Position numbers and translations under genes: made by a program. From the NCBI GenBank assembly GCA_034003245.1, contig JAVEYY010000005.1, positions 77,425 through 141,424 of the forward strand: a stretch of 64,000 nt of DNA, in the 5' to 3' direction. This document shows, one piece after another, positions 22,809-31,637 of the stretch. The notes under the pieces are model-generated. The model searched no databases. It saw only the letters and a list, made by a program, of their open reading frames with translations, and was not told where the DNA came from. The stretch comes from Perlabentimonas sp034003245 (GTDB lineage Bacteria; Bacteroidota; Bacteroidia; Bacteroidales; Tenuifilaceae). Each line of letters opens with the position of its first letter. Within the stretch, counting starts at the first letter, position 1.

Positions 22809-23540
22809 CTACTGTAGCCTAATTAGCTTCCCCGTTGAACTTTGCTCTTCGATGATAATCTCCGAGGGATTGCCCCTATAGTAAACATTCCCCGATGAGT
22901 TAAGGATTACTCGCAGCTTGCTATCAATATTTATGAAGATATTGTTGTAGGAGTTATTAATAACCCGGGCGCTCCCCAGCTCCAGGTTTTGTGCATCGAG
23001 GAAGCAACCATTACGCATCCAAAGGTATGCGTAGTTGGCCCTACCCTGCACAATGTAGCGCCCCATATTATCTGTGTTCCCGGCAAAAAGGCTAAGGTTT
23101 TCAACATCAACATTTAGATTTACGGTTCCAATATGCCGAGTTATAAATACTTTAAAGTTGCTCTGCACTATTGTCCCCAATGTGCTGATATTCCCTGGCG
23201 CATAGGCCCTGAAATACTCTAGAGTTGGGAAATAGATGGTAACTTGGGGTGTTACATATCCCGTTCGCCACTTGCGGGAGTTCCTGTCGAACAGCTCCAG
23301 CGTATCACCATTCACAAAGCAATCTATACCATTTATGCTAGATTCAGGAGCACTAATCTCGACTCGAAAATCGGTATCCTGCTTAAGCACAACGCTAAAA
23401 ACATCATTTACACGTACCTGCTTAAAAACTATATCAGCAACTTCTCGTTGCGATAAGAGGTTGTCGTCAAAATCGTTGTCACAGCTTGTCAAAAGCGCAA
23501 TCAGCAAAAGGTGAAAGAATATGAATCGTATTCTGATCAT
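22809..23540 (-). CDS. Lipoprotein with head-GIN (DUF2807) domain
   Basis: 243 residues with a lipoprotein signal (MIRIRFIFFHLLLIALLTSC). The body is a right-handed beta-solenoid-like DUF2807 domain with regularly spaced strands (VFKQVRVNDVFSVVLKQDTD, then VTIYFPTLEYFRAYAPGNIS). The family is found only as putative cell-surface or periplasmic adhesin-like domains. Its ATG overlaps the stop of the upstream acyloxyacyl hydrolase gene in an ATGA, so the two are translationally coupled. A second DUF2807 protein is at 53250-53975. Confidence 0.82.
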   Translation of the reverse strand: MIRIRFIFFHLLLIALLTSCDNDFDDNLLSQREVADIVFKQVRVNDVFSVVLKQDTDFRVEISAPESSINGIDCFVNGDTLELFDRNSRKWRTGYVTPQVTIYFPTLEYFRAYAPGNISTLGTIVQSNFKVFITRHIGTVNLNVDVENLSLFAGNTDNMGRYIVQGRANYAYLWMRNGCFLDAQNLELGSARVINNSYNNIFINIDSKLRVILNSSGNVYYRGNPSEIIIEEQSSTGKLIRLQ

Positions 23541-24673
23541 CGCTTCAAAAAGTTAAGATTATAGCCAACGCCCCACTCAATGTAATCGGCAGCAAACTGC
23601 GTGGCCTTTAAGGAGCAGTTCACAAAAAAACCATCGTACACATTGTACCGTATCCCCACCCGTTTAAATATCCGGCTTGGGGTAAGGGAGTTGGGAACCA
23701 CCATATAGCCAGGCTGCAGCGCAAACGAAAGTTTGCCCCATACAATCTCATAAGCCAAATGCACTCCGTAGGTTGTGGTGTAATCGGCCTCAGCCAGCTG
23801 TAGCTCATTTAGATTTTTGGTGATATTTGTACTCTGGAAAATATCGCCTCCAAAACCTATACGGTGGTTGGCATTTAGCGAGTAGGTAAACTCGAGCATT
23901 GAGCTTGAGGCAAACTCCGCAAACGGATTCCGCTTACTATTCTGCCTCACTCCTGCTGCATAAAGACCAATTATCCTCGCTCGTGAAGAAACTTTTGCTG
24001 GTAACTCAGGTGAAATTGGTACTATTTCCTTCTGGTTTATGGTATAACTAGCTCCTACCTGCAAGGCGTAGAGGTTAAGCCCTGTGTTTGGCAGTTTCAT
24101 CTTCCCGTTGGATGAATGCGTGTAGGTTGGAGAGACAAAGAGCGAAAGGGAATTATCGACATTTATCTTAAAATCGATCGACACAATAATCAGCGCATTT
24201 AACCGTGAACCAATGGCCTGGTTAAAAGGATTTGAATCGGGATCGTAAGGTTTGCTCGCATACGATACTCCACTCGACACTGTGCTACCCAGCGTAAACA
24301 CGTTGCCCAGGCTGAAGTAGTTTGATATAAAAGCGAAATTCAATCCAGTTATTGTTCCATATATATCCCTATTTCCCAAACCTGAGTGATAAAGCCCCAC
24401 TCCAATGACCGGAGGCCTATGCGGCCTTAGATGGGGAAAAGATTTGGCCAGCTGCAGCTCAAAACCGTTTATGTAGTCGTGGTTAAAAAACCTCAGATAC
24501 TCGTGGTGCGGATACATTGAACCTCGATGGTATGATGCCTGAACAAAGGTCTTCGAAACAAAGGGATAGGTATCGCCAGCAATATTCGTAATGCCCATTG
24601 CGCTATGTGCAAAACATAGCACAAGCAGAATTGTGTTCAGACGATATGAAACCTGCCTAAAAATCATCCCCAT
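23537..24673 (-). CDS. Acyloxyacyl hydrolase / PagL-type lipid A 3-O-deacylase
   Basis: About 378 residues from the ATG at 24673 (or 24667); the longer in-frame start at 24781 gives no signal peptide, whereas here MIFRQVSYRLNTILLVLCFA does. The mature chain has barrel strands and the PagL motif PTYTHSSNGKMKLPNTGLN, which supplies the catalytic His and Ser. PagL enzymes sit in the outer membrane and remove an acyl chain from lipid A. The protein is about twice PagL length, with extra strands on both sides. It overlaps the GIN-domain gene by 4 bp. Confidence 0.75.
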   Translation of the reverse strand: MGMIFRQVSYRLNTILLVLCFAHSAMGITNIAGDTYPFVSKTFVQASYHRGSMYPHHEYLRFFNHDYINGFELQLAKSFPHLRPHRPPVIGVGLYHSGLGNRDIYGTITGLNFAFISNYFSLGNVFTLGSTVSSGVSYASKPYDPDSNPFNQAIGSRLNALIIVSIDFKINVDNSLSLFVSPTYTHSSNGKMKLPNTGLNLYALQVGASYTINQKEIVPISPELPAKVSSRARIIGLYAAGVRQNSKRNPFAEFASSSMLEFTYSLNANHRIGFGGDIFQSTNITKNLNELQLAEADYTTTYGVHLAYEIVWGKLSFALQPGYMVVPNSLTPSRIFKRVGIRYNVYDGFFVNCSLKATQFAADYIEWGVGYNLNFLKR

Positions 24674-24736
24674 AATTTCATTGTTAACAAATATAGCAAG
24701 TTTTATGGCTATTGCCATTAGCAATCGATCGGAAAA

Positions 24737-24772
24737 AAATAAAATGGGAAAGGGTGAGACAACCCCACCCTT
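24737..24772 (-). terminator. Terminator after the tonB-like gene
   Basis: On the minus strand AAGGGTG and CACCCTT (24772-24750) form a stem followed by a U-rich run (ATTTTATTTTTTT). It lies between the TonB stop and the start of the next gene. Confidence 0.65.
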
Positions 24773-24795
24773 CCTTATCAAATATTATGCTACGT

Positions 24796-25473
24796 CTAGT
24801 TTAACTTAAAGGTAATTGGGAAAGTAAAAATCACCTTGGCTGGTTTGCCGCGCTGTAGGCCTGGTGTCCATTTGGGCGACATGGAAACCACCCTCAGAGC
24901 CTCGGCATCGAGCAGGGGATCGACTCCTCGAACAACCCTAATGTTCCGAACAGACCCATCGGTATCGATCATAAACTCCAGGAGTACTTTTCCTTGTATT
25001 CCATTCTGTGCAGGAATCTCGGGATATCTTAGATTCTGAAAAACCCACTTCGAAAAGTTGTTATAGTCACCCCCCATAAAAGTGGGTCTCTCCTCTATAA
25101 GAAAGAAAGGTAATGTTTCCTCTACCTCATCTTCATCTTTTGGCTTGAGCAAGAATGGTATATAATCCTCCTCAAAGTCCTTAAAGATATCCTTTTCTTT
25201 ATCTATTATCAACTCATCATCTGGTTTGATATTAATAATTTCGACAACGAAAAATGTTGGTGGTTTGGGCGGAACTATCTTCTCGGGCTTGGTTATGGGG
25301 ATCATCTCCTCGACAACTTCAATGGTGTTAGTTGCGGGAAGCACAAAGTTGATATCGCCGGTGGTGGGCCACTCGAAGGCCAGGAGCGCCAGTGCAAGCG
25401 CTGCAACCAGTCCTACCTGAAAGAAGAGAGCCTTTTTCCCTTCTAGATCTGTTTTTCTTGTTTTCGTTTTCAT
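24796..25473 (-). CDS. Energy transducer TonB-family protein
   Basis: 225 residues: short cytoplasmic basic start, one TM segment (FFQVGLVAALALALLAFEWP), a Pro/Lys/Glu periplasmic linker (ITKPEKIVPPKPPTF) and the TonB C-terminal domain (FSKWVFQNLRYPEIPAQNGI, then KVLLEFMIDTDGSV and VIFTFPITFKLN). It would transmit inner-membrane energy to outer-membrane receptors or interact with other surface proteins. It diverges from the blaI-type gene; a dyad lies between them, and TonB domains often accompany M56 peptidases in this phylum, so shared control is plausible. Confidence 0.9.
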   Translation of the reverse strand: MKTKTRKTDLEGKKALFFQVGLVAALALALLAFEWPTTGDINFVLPATNTIEVVEEMIPITKPEKIVPPKPPTFFVVEIINIKPDDELIIDKEKDIFKDFEEDYIPFLLKPKDEDEVEETLPFFLIEERPTFMGGDYNNFSKWVFQNLRYPEIPAQNGIQGKVLLEFMIDTDGSVRNIRVVRGVDPLLDAEALRVVSMSPKWTPGLQRGKPAKVIFTFPITFKLN

Positions 25474-25600
25474 GGCATTCAGCTTTAGGGGTTAATAATT
25501 GTGAGGCTTCTTTACTATGTTTAACGGAGAAACCTTTGTATTTGTGATACAACTTTGGCGATAAATCCATAAAAAATCAATTTATTTTTAAAACTATACG

Positions 25601-25620
25601 AATTAGTTGTGTAACTAATT
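25601..25620. promoter_or_regulatory. Putative BlaI-type operator
   Basis: AATTAGTT-GTGT-AACTAATT is a perfect 8-bp dyad 23 bp before the BlaI-like ATG. A further half-site, ATTAGTT, follows at 25623-25629. Its position between two divergent genes suits repression of both. Confidence 0.6.
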
Positions 25621-25642
25621 TTATTAGTTATATATTTGTGGT

Positions 25643-26026
25643 ATGAAAGAGCTAACCAAAGCCGAAGAGCAAGTAATGGAGTACCTGTGGAAGAGGAAAA
25701 AGGGGTATCTGCGCGAGATACTCGAAATGTATCCCGATCCAAAGCCTGCTCCAACCACCGTGAGCACTATTATCCGAATCCTAGAGCAGAAGGGTTTTGT
25801 TGGGTACAATGCGCATGGACGAAACAACCAGTACTATCCCCTAATCTCACGCTCGGAGTATTCGCTAGCGTGTTTTAAGGGTGTGGTCAAAAAGCATTTT
25901 AGCGGATCGTACCAAAAGCTGGTATCGAATTTCGTTTCGGAAAAGGATTTATCACTAACCGAGTTGGAGGAGTTGAAGAGAACCATTGAGGAGGCCATAA
26001 TGAACAGGGAGGGTAGCAATGATTAG
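25643..26026 (+). CDS. BlaI/MecI/CopY-type repressor
   Basis: 127 residues with the winged helix of the family: MKELTKAEEQVMEYLWKRKK, then the recognition helix and wing PAPTTVSTIIRILEQKGFVG. The C-terminal helices serve dimerisation (LSLTELEELKRTIEEAIMNR). Such repressors are inactivated by proteolysis triggered through the partner M56/BlaR1 protein. The M56 gene overlaps its end by 8 bp. A dyad operator lies immediately upstream. Confidence 0.92.
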   Translation: MKELTKAEEQVMEYLWKRKKGYLREILEMYPDPKPAPTTVSTIIRILEQKGFVGYNAHGRNNQYYPLISRSEYSLACFKGVVKKHFSGSYQKLVSNFVSEKDLSLTELEELKRTIEEAIMNREGSND

Positions 26027-27296
26027 CATAATGAAGTATCAGCTGCTAGTGGCTGCATGCCTGGCCATCTGCTACGCACCATACTACTTGTTCTGGCGAA
26101 AATCGATGTTGCTCTCCAGCCGAAGGGGTTACCTTCTGTTCGTCGTAATCTTCTCGTTTATCGCACCCTTATTAAACCTTGATATAGGTTGGCTTAACAG
26201 TAATGAAATAGCAACCTATGGCTTTTTGAGGGCACTAAGCCCAGATAATATTCCAATTACTGATTCTCAAACGCAAGAGAATACCCTTAACTCAGCCAAC
26301 TTATTAACAACCATTGGCGATGTAGCATTCTACATATGGGCTATAGTGGCAGCAGGTCTGATAGTTACCTTTATGAATACTTTGGTTAAAGGTCTTGCCC
26401 TAAGAGGTAAATCAACACGAACCGCTAATCATAAAGGGTTTAAAGTTTATCTGATTCCCGAGCAAAACCAGTGCTTTACATTTTTTACCCGCATATACAT
26501 CTCTGCAGATCTGTATAACTCGCCAAAACGTGCGCTACTGCTCAGCCACGAGGAGGCACACATTAGCTCTTTTCATTTCATCGATTTAATTATTGCTCAG
26601 CTGGCCAAAACGATGCAATGGTTTAACCCTGCGGTTTACCTAATTAACAGGGAACTTAAATCGTTGCACGAGTTCTCGGCCGACCGATTTGCGATTAGCC
26701 AAACCCACAGCAAAAGGTATTTAACTCTACTGCTCGAGTTTTGCAGCAAACCGCAATCGCCAGGTCTAATGTTTAACCAATTCAGCTATGGCTGTATTAA
26801 AAAACGAATAATTATGATAACCAATTCTGCAAAAACAAATAAAACTTCACAGTACATAAGGCATTTAGCCACCCTCCCTTTTCTGGCAGCAGCGTTGTTA
26901 ATAGTATCGTGTACCGAGCGACCCGAAATGGTTGAGACTAAACAGGAAGTGGTTGAGGACGCCAAGATAATAACCTATGCAGGAAGCAGAATTAGTAACG
27001 ATGATGCTCTGCTTAAGGAGTTCCGATTCCAAAACCTCAACAACCAGTTTAGCGTCATTCTAAGGAAAGGTATTGTGTACAGGTTTGTTAGCCAAAACAC
27101 GGTGGGTAGCTATAATTTAGAATTCTCAAAATATCGTAGTTCTGAAGTGAAATCGTTTAGCGTATCCGAAAGCACACCGCTTAACTACACATTTTCTGTA
27201 ACAGAAACTGGTGCTTATAATCTTAAAATAACCAGCTATTCGGATAATACCCTAAATCCCGAGTTAGCATTACTACTAGTAGATTTTATAGAATAG
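26019..27296 (+). CDS. M56 (BlaR1-type) membrane metallopeptidase with unusual sensor domain
   Basis: 425 residues. Four or five membrane helices flank the zinc site LLSHEEAHISSFHF (HExxH) and the third ligand in KSLHEFSADRFAI, as in BlaR1. After the last helix (LATLPFLAAALLIVSCTERP) comes a ~125-residue periplasmic domain that is neither a penicillin-binding nor a TonB domain; it ends in short beta strands (YNLKITSYSDNTLNPELALL). It presumably senses an envelope signal and relieves BlaI repression. The start at 26019 overlaps the repressor gene; an alternative ATG is at 26031. Confidence 0.88.
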   Translation: MISIMKYQLLVAACLAICYAPYYLFWRKSMLLSSRRGYLLFVVIFSFIAPLLNLDIGWLNSNEIATYGFLRALSPDNIPITDSQTQENTLNSANLLTTIGDVAFYIWAIVAAGLIVTFMNTLVKGLALRGKSTRTANHKGFKVYLIPEQNQCFTFFTRIYISADLYNSPKRALLLSHEEAHISSFHFIDLIIAQLAKTMQWFNPAVYLINRELKSLHEFSADRFAISQTHSKRYLTLLLEFCSKPQSPGLMFNQFSYGCIKKRIIMITNSAKTNKTSQYIRHLATLPFLAAALLIVSCTERPEMVETKQEVVEDAKIITYAGSRISNDDALLKEFRFQNLNNQFSVILRKGIVYRFVSQNTVGSYNLEFSKYRSSEVKSFSVSESTPLNYTFSVTETGAYNLKITSYSDNTLNPELALLLVDFIE

Positions 27297-27314
27297 CAAC
27301 CAACAGCATAGATT

Positions 27315-27512
27315 ATGGTACTGTTAATTCTAAAATCTTCGACATGTTTCACCGTATTCTACCTAATGCACCTATTGTTACTTAGGCGTGAGAAGCATTT
27401 TAGGTTAAACAGGCTGGTGCTAATCGTTACTCTGTTTGCCTCCACTGTAATTCCTTTGATTGATTACACGCACTATGTTACAGAAACAAAAACGGTATTT
27501 GCCGAAAGTTGA
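27315..27512 (+). pseudogene. Truncated second M56-like N-terminus
   Basis: 65 codons starting 18 bp after the M56 stop. The sequence is like the first two membrane helices of a Bacteroidota BlaR1/M56 protein (KSSTCFTVFYLMHLLLLRRE, then FRLNRLVLIVTLFASTVIPL) but stops in KTVFAES before any zinc motif. The terminator follows at once. It is either the remnant of a tandem duplicate of the upstream gene or a small membrane protein in its own right. I favour a remnant because the recognisable family region ends abruptly. Confidence 0.6.
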
Positions 27513-27525
27513 GCACTTAATCAAT

Positions 27526-27567
27526 AAAAAAAGCCCGTCGGAACTAGCTTTCGACGGGCTTTTTTTA
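27526..27567. terminator. Bidirectional intrinsic terminator
   Basis: GCCCGTCG (27533-27540) and CGACGGGC (27552-27559) form an 8-bp GC stem, extended by GAA/TTT pairs inside, with seven A before and eight T after. It serves the M56 genes on the plus strand and the flotillin operon on the minus strand. Confidence 0.92.
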
Positions 27568-27580
27568 TCGTAACTAATGA

Positions 27581-28996
27581 TTACTCGATAGGCTCCACAT
27601 CCTTTACATCATCTGATTTTGGAGTAGCAGAATCAATGGTTTTACCCTTCAGGTAATTCGGTAACTCCATGCCCGCCATTTTAAACAGCTCCTCGAATGG
27701 AGGAATTGCGCCTAGCATTCCCGATAGGAAATTAGCAGTGGCAGGACTCTTTCCATCTTTGCCCGATCCCATATTGTCCCAAACGGTAACCTTATCGATT
27801 TTCAGGTTCTTAACGGCCTCAACCTGTGTTTTAACCAGTTCAGGCAGCTTATCGGCTATCATCATCATTACGGCATCCCGCGAATTACCAGCAGCGCTGC
27901 TAAGTTTTTCAAAACCTTCGGCTTGCTTGGTAAGGATTTCGAAGATACCCTTCGCTTCGGCTTCCATCTTCATATAAATTGCATCGGCAACACCACGTGC
28001 CTCTCTACGAGTTTGCTCGGCAATGGCTTCTGCATCAATCTCAACCTTCTCCTTGTTGATTTGGGCAGGAACAACAATATCGGCCTTTTGAGTAGCCTGT
28101 TCGCGCTCGGCACGGGCAATCTCAGCTAATTTTTCAGCGGCATAGGCCTCCTCGAGAGCTTTGGCGCGAGCCACCTTTTCGGCGGCAACAGCTTTACGCT
28201 CGGCTTCGGCCTCCTTCTCGCGTCGTGTTGCATCTGAGTTGGCAATGGTAATCTTTGCTAGGTTTTCGCCCTCAACAGCAGTAGCATCGGCGCTTGAAAC
28301 CTGAACACGCTGATCGCGGTGCGCATTGGCCTCACCAATGGAACCGTCGCGGTTTTTCTCGGCAACGCTTTTCTTGGCATCGTTTATCGCCTTGGCAGCA
28401 GCCTCTTTTCCTAGAGCCTCGATGTAACCCGACTCATCGTTAATGTCGGTTACGTTTACGTTGATAAGTTTAAGACCGATTTTCTTAAGTTCAGCCTCCA
28501 CGTTGGCCGAAACGGCAGCAAGGAACTTATCGCGATTATTGTTAATCTCCTCAATCTCCATGGTGGCAACTACCAAACGAAGCTGACCGAAGATGATATC
28601 TTTGGCCAGGTTGCTGATATCGTCCTGAGCCAAACCAAGCAAACGTTCAGCTGCATTATCCATAATGCCAGGCTCTGTGGAAATACCAACCGTGAATCGC
28701 GATGGCACATCAACCCTGATATTCTGTTGACTAAGTGCATTGGTAAGGTTAATCTCAATGGAAAGGGGGGTTAGATTTAGGAAAGCATAATCCTGAATAA
28801 CAGGCCAGATAAAAGCTGCGCCACCATGAATACACTTAGCCGAACGAGACTCATCGGTTTTGCCCTTGCCTACCTTACCGAACACCACAAGCACTCGATC
28901 TGAAGGACAGCGCTTATATCGCTTTAAAAGCGATACAATAAGCACAAAAATAAAAACGACTAAGGCAATAATGCCAATTGCTACATATTGAGCCAT
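27581..28996 (-). CDS. Flotillin-family membrane scaffold protein
   Basis: 471 residues: an N-terminal membrane hairpin or helix (MAQYVAIGIIALVVFIFVLI), an SPFH/band-7 domain (~30-200; INLTNALSQQNIRVDVPSRF), then ~180 residues of Ala/Glu/Lys-rich coiled coil (REKEAEAERKAVAAEKVARA), and a C-terminal oligomerisation region. Flotillins assemble in membrane microdomains and organise other proteins. It follows the NfeD-like gene by 37 bp, the usual pairing of flotillin with NfeD. The coding strand ends at the strong terminator at 27526-27567. Confidence 0.93.
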   Translation of the reverse strand: MAQYVAIGIIALVVFIFVLIVSLLKRYKRCPSDRVLVVFGKVGKGKTDESRSAKCIHGGAAFIWPVIQDYAFLNLTPLSIEINLTNALSQQNIRVDVPSRFTVGISTEPGIMDNAAERLLGLAQDDISNLAKDIIFGQLRLVVATMEIEEINNNRDKFLAAVSANVEAELKKIGLKLINVNVTDINDESGYIEALGKEAAAKAINDAKKSVAEKNRDGSIGEANAHRDQRVQVSSADATAVEGENLAKITIANSDATRREKEAEAERKAVAAEKVARAKALEEAYAAEKLAEIARAEREQATQKADIVVPAQINKEKVEIDAEAIAEQTRREARGVADAIYMKMEAEAKGIFEILTKQAEGFEKLSSAAGNSRDAVMMMIADKLPELVKTQVEAVKNLKIDKVTVWDNMGSGKDGKSPATANFLSGMLGAIPPFEELFKMAGMELPNYLKGKTIDSATPKSDDVKDVEPIE

Positions 28997-29033
28997 ACAA
29001 AAAAATTTAAATGGTTAGAAAAACTTTTAAAAA

Positions 29034-29630
29034 CTAAGATCTCTTAACGAGAAGAATCTCATCATTCAGGATATCAACAACCTGCACAATGGCACCTGTG
29101 GGTATCACCTCATCTTCATCGGTCATGGCATCGAGCGTACGATAGCCCTGCAGCTTAAGCTGGATCTTTCCAGTTGCTTGCCGTTTTTGAGGGATGAAAA
29201 GATAAACTGTAGCGGTTTTGCCAATGGCAGCTCGCATATTAAGCGTGCCCGTTTCGGTAAGTTTACCCATAAAGTAGTAAATGGATGCCATAATAAGCAT
29301 CATCACAACTCCCGAAATGGTTGAGATTAACAACGTAGCCCAGTTAGGTAACTCGCCCGAAATACAGGCCAAGCCCGCCCAACCAAATACGGTAAAGAAT
29401 GCAATAAAATTCTTAAGGCTAATAAATTGAAAGCCTACACCAGAGTCGGACTCTACGCTAAGGTCAGCGTCGCCAATGGCATCCAGTCCATCGCCATCGG
29501 CATCGGATCCGAGGAAAGTCATTACCAGCTGAATTACAAAAACTAAAGATGCTGGTACAGTTATGATCCAGTAGATCATTTGCATGGTGGAAAGACCATC
29601 CCACCAAGAGTTAAAGTTTAGTAGTATCAT
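29034..29630 (-). CDS. NfeD-like membrane protein with OB-fold domain
   Basis: 198 residues. Membrane helices lie at ~17-42 (YWIITVPASLVFVIQLVMTF) and ~70-120, and the C-terminal ~75 residues form an OB-fold domain (GKTATVYLFIPQKRQATGKI, then PTGAIVQVVDILNDEILLVK) as in NfeD/YuaF. An Asp/Gly-rich loop (GSDADGDGLDAIGDADLS) lies between the first helices. NfeD proteins partner with flotillins; the flotillin gene follows after 37 bp. No protease domain is present, so this is the short NfeD form. Confidence 0.88.
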   Translation of the reverse strand: MILLNFNSWWDGLSTMQMIYWIITVPASLVFVIQLVMTFLGSDADGDGLDAIGDADLSVESDSGVGFQFISLKNFIAFFTVFGWAGLACISGELPNWATLLISTISGVVMMLIMASIYYFMGKLTETGTLNMRAAIGKTATVYLFIPQKRQATGKIQLKLQGYRTLDAMTDEDEVIPTGAIVQVVDILNDEILLVKRS

Positions 29631-29704
29631 TTTAGGTTAAGATTATCTTTGTGAAAGTATAAAAAAAAGAGAGACATTGTCACTTTTCACAATAATTTAT
29701 TGCA

Positions 29705-29749
29705 CAAAAAAAACAGGCAGCATCCCAGCAACTGGGACAACTACCTGTT
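29705..29749 (-). terminator. Terminator after the arsenite exporter gene
   Basis: On the minus strand AACAGG ... CTGTT pairs around an inner TCCCAG/CTGGGA hairpin, then a run of eight U. It lies about 33 bp past the acr3 stop. Confidence 0.82.
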
Positions 29750-29781
29750 AAGAAATCTTATTAAAGCTCAAAAATAAAGCA

Positions 29782-30810
29782 CTAGTACTTATTCCTATTG
29801 GCAAACCAAACTAACGATAGCATAACCGGAACCTCAACCAGCACGCCAACCACCGTAACCATTGCCGCAGGCGATTGAAGTCCAAACAGTGCTATTGCTA
29901 CAGCAACTGCCAACTCAAAGAAATTACTGGCACCAATCATGGCTGCGGGGGAGCAAACTGCATGTGGTAGTTTTAACCAACGACCACCAAACCATGCTAT
30001 GGCAAAAATGAAATAGGTTTGGATTACTAGAGGTACAGCAACCAATAGAATAATAAATGGTTTCTCAATTATTGTTTTCCCCTGAAAAGCAAAAAGCAGT
30101 ATCAGGGTAGTTAGCAGGGCTATAATGGAAACTGGTCGGAACTTGGGAAGAAAAACTCCACGGAACCACTCCTCGCCTTTGGCTCTAATTAGCATTTTAT
30201 GGGTAATATACCCAGCAAGTAGAGGAACAACAACAAATATAACCACCGAAGCTACAAGGGTTTCGTATGGAATTGTGATATCCGTAATTCCTAACAGAAG
30301 TCCTACAATGGGAACGAAAAGCACAAGGATTATTAAATCGTTAACCGAAACCTGTACCAGAGTGTAGTTGGGATCGCCATCGGTTAGGTAGCTCCACACA
30401 AAAACCATGGCTGTACATGGGGCTGCGCCCAGAATAATTGCGCCAGCAATGTACTCACCAGCTTCGGCTGGGTTAATAAATGCCCCGTAAAGTTTCGAAA
30501 AGAATATCCATGCAAAAAAAGCCATGGTGAATGGCTTTATCAGCCAGTTTACTGTTACAGTTAGCAGAAGCCCTTTGGGCTTTTTGCCCACATTTTTTAT
30601 TGACGAGAAATCGACCTGAAGCATCATGGGGTAAATCATAGCCCAGATAAGTATTGCCACTGGAATATTTACACGATAAATCTCCAGATCGCTTAGCACC
30701 GAGATCCCATCGCCAGCAAAATGTCCAATGGCAATACCTACGGCAATACACAGGGCAACCCATAGGGTTAAATACTTCTCAAAAAAACCTATTCTCTTCT
30801 CTTTTGCCAT
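29782..30810 (-). CDS. acr3: Arsenite efflux transporter, ACR3 family
   Basis: 342 residues with ten membrane helices, the normal ACR3 size. The functional Cys lies in the family motif GAAPCTAMVFVWSYLTDGDP (helix 4), and the SVNDLIILVLFVP and AAMIGASNFFELAVAVAIAL segments are typical. It exports arsenite from the cytoplasm using the proton gradient. It is the last gene of arsR-arsC-arsM-acr3 (8 bp after arsM) and ends at a terminator. Assigned by family, position and the conserved Cys. Confidence 0.95.
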   Translation of the reverse strand: MAKEKRIGFFEKYLTLWVALCIAVGIAIGHFAGDGISVLSDLEIYRVNIPVAILIWAMIYPMMLQVDFSSIKNVGKKPKGLLLTVTVNWLIKPFTMAFFAWIFFSKLYGAFINPAEAGEYIAGAIILGAAPCTAMVFVWSYLTDGDPNYTLVQVSVNDLIILVLFVPIVGLLLGITDITIPYETLVASVVIFVVVPLLAGYITHKMLIRAKGEEWFRGVFLPKFRPVSIIALLTTLILLFAFQGKTIIEKPFIILLVAVPLVIQTYFIFAIAWFGGRWLKLPHAVCSPAAMIGASNFFELAVAVAIALFGLQSPAAMVTVVGVLVEVPVMLSLVWFANRNKY

Positions 30811-30818
30811 AGCGACAC

Positions 30819-31637
30819 TTATTTAAGTCCAAAAATCGTGATGCTAAATATTCCCAGACCACTTTTCTTAAATTCTGCCAGCTCGTTGGTGGACAAGAAA
30901 TTTAGCAAAACATTATCTGGCACTTCAATAATTTTTTCTTTTTGGACAACCACATCCTTAAATCCCCTGTCATGTATTGTTTGGAGGTAATTATCCTTTT
31001 GCACTGCTCCCGACACACAACCGGCATACATTTCGGCAGCCTCGCGGAGTTTTTGGGGAAGTTCACCCACCAGCACCACATCGCTTATGCTGAAGTGGCC
31101 ACCTGGTTTCAGAATCCGATAAATCTCACCAAATGCTTTGGTTTTATCTGGCACCAAGTTAAGCACGCAGTTGCTCACTACCACATCGGCTACATGGCTA
31201 GGGAGAGGTAGATTTTCAATATCGCCCTTAACGAACTCAACATTTTTATAACCCAACTTCAGGGCATTTAATCGAGCCTTGGCGAGCATCTCATTCGAAA
31301 AATCAACACCAATTACCCTTCCCGATTCTCCTGTTTCGGCAAGAGCCACAAAGCAGTCGTTTCCAGCACCCGAACCCAAATCGACCACAGTATCGCCAGC
31401 CTTTATTTGGGCAAATTGTGTGGGAAGGCCACAACCCAAACCCAGGTCGGCATCGGGATTGTACCCTTTAAGGTTATCGTAGTTTTCGCTAAAAACAGTG
31501 TAATCAACAGAATCCTCGGTGCTATCGCAGCTACAGCCGCAACAGCAACCCGAAGTTTCATCCTTTAGTGCAATACGCGAGTATTTTTCGCGGACAATAT
31601 CCTTGATATTGTTCTTATCCGCAGCAGTAGCACCCAC
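30819..31637 (-). CDS. arsM: Arsenite S-adenosylmethionine methyltransferase
   Basis: About 272 residues. The start is uncertain: no ATG precedes the conserved region, so GTG at 31637 is taken here; an in-frame TTG lies at 31673. Either choice overlaps the end of arsC (by 23 or 59 bp). The SAM-binding motif is VVDLGSGAGNDCFVAL. The arsenite-binding cysteines are visible in VVSNCVLNLVP and MYAGCVSGAV, together with a Cys-rich N-terminal patch (GCCCGCSCDS). It methylates arsenite to mono- and dimethyl forms. Placed between arsC and acr3. Confidence 0.92.
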   Translation of the reverse strand: MGATAADKNNIKDIVREKYSRIALKDETSGCCCGCSCDSTEDSVDYTVFSENYDNLKGYNPDADLGLGCGLPTQFAQIKAGDTVVDLGSGAGNDCFVALAETGESGRVIGVDFSNEMLAKARLNALKLGYKNVEFVKGDIENLPLPSHVADVVVSNCVLNLVPDKTKAFGEIYRILKPGGHFSISDVVLVGELPQKLREAAEMYAGCVSGAVQKDNYLQTIHDRGFKDVVVQKEKIIEVPDNVLLNFLSTNELAEFKKSGLGIFSITIFGLK

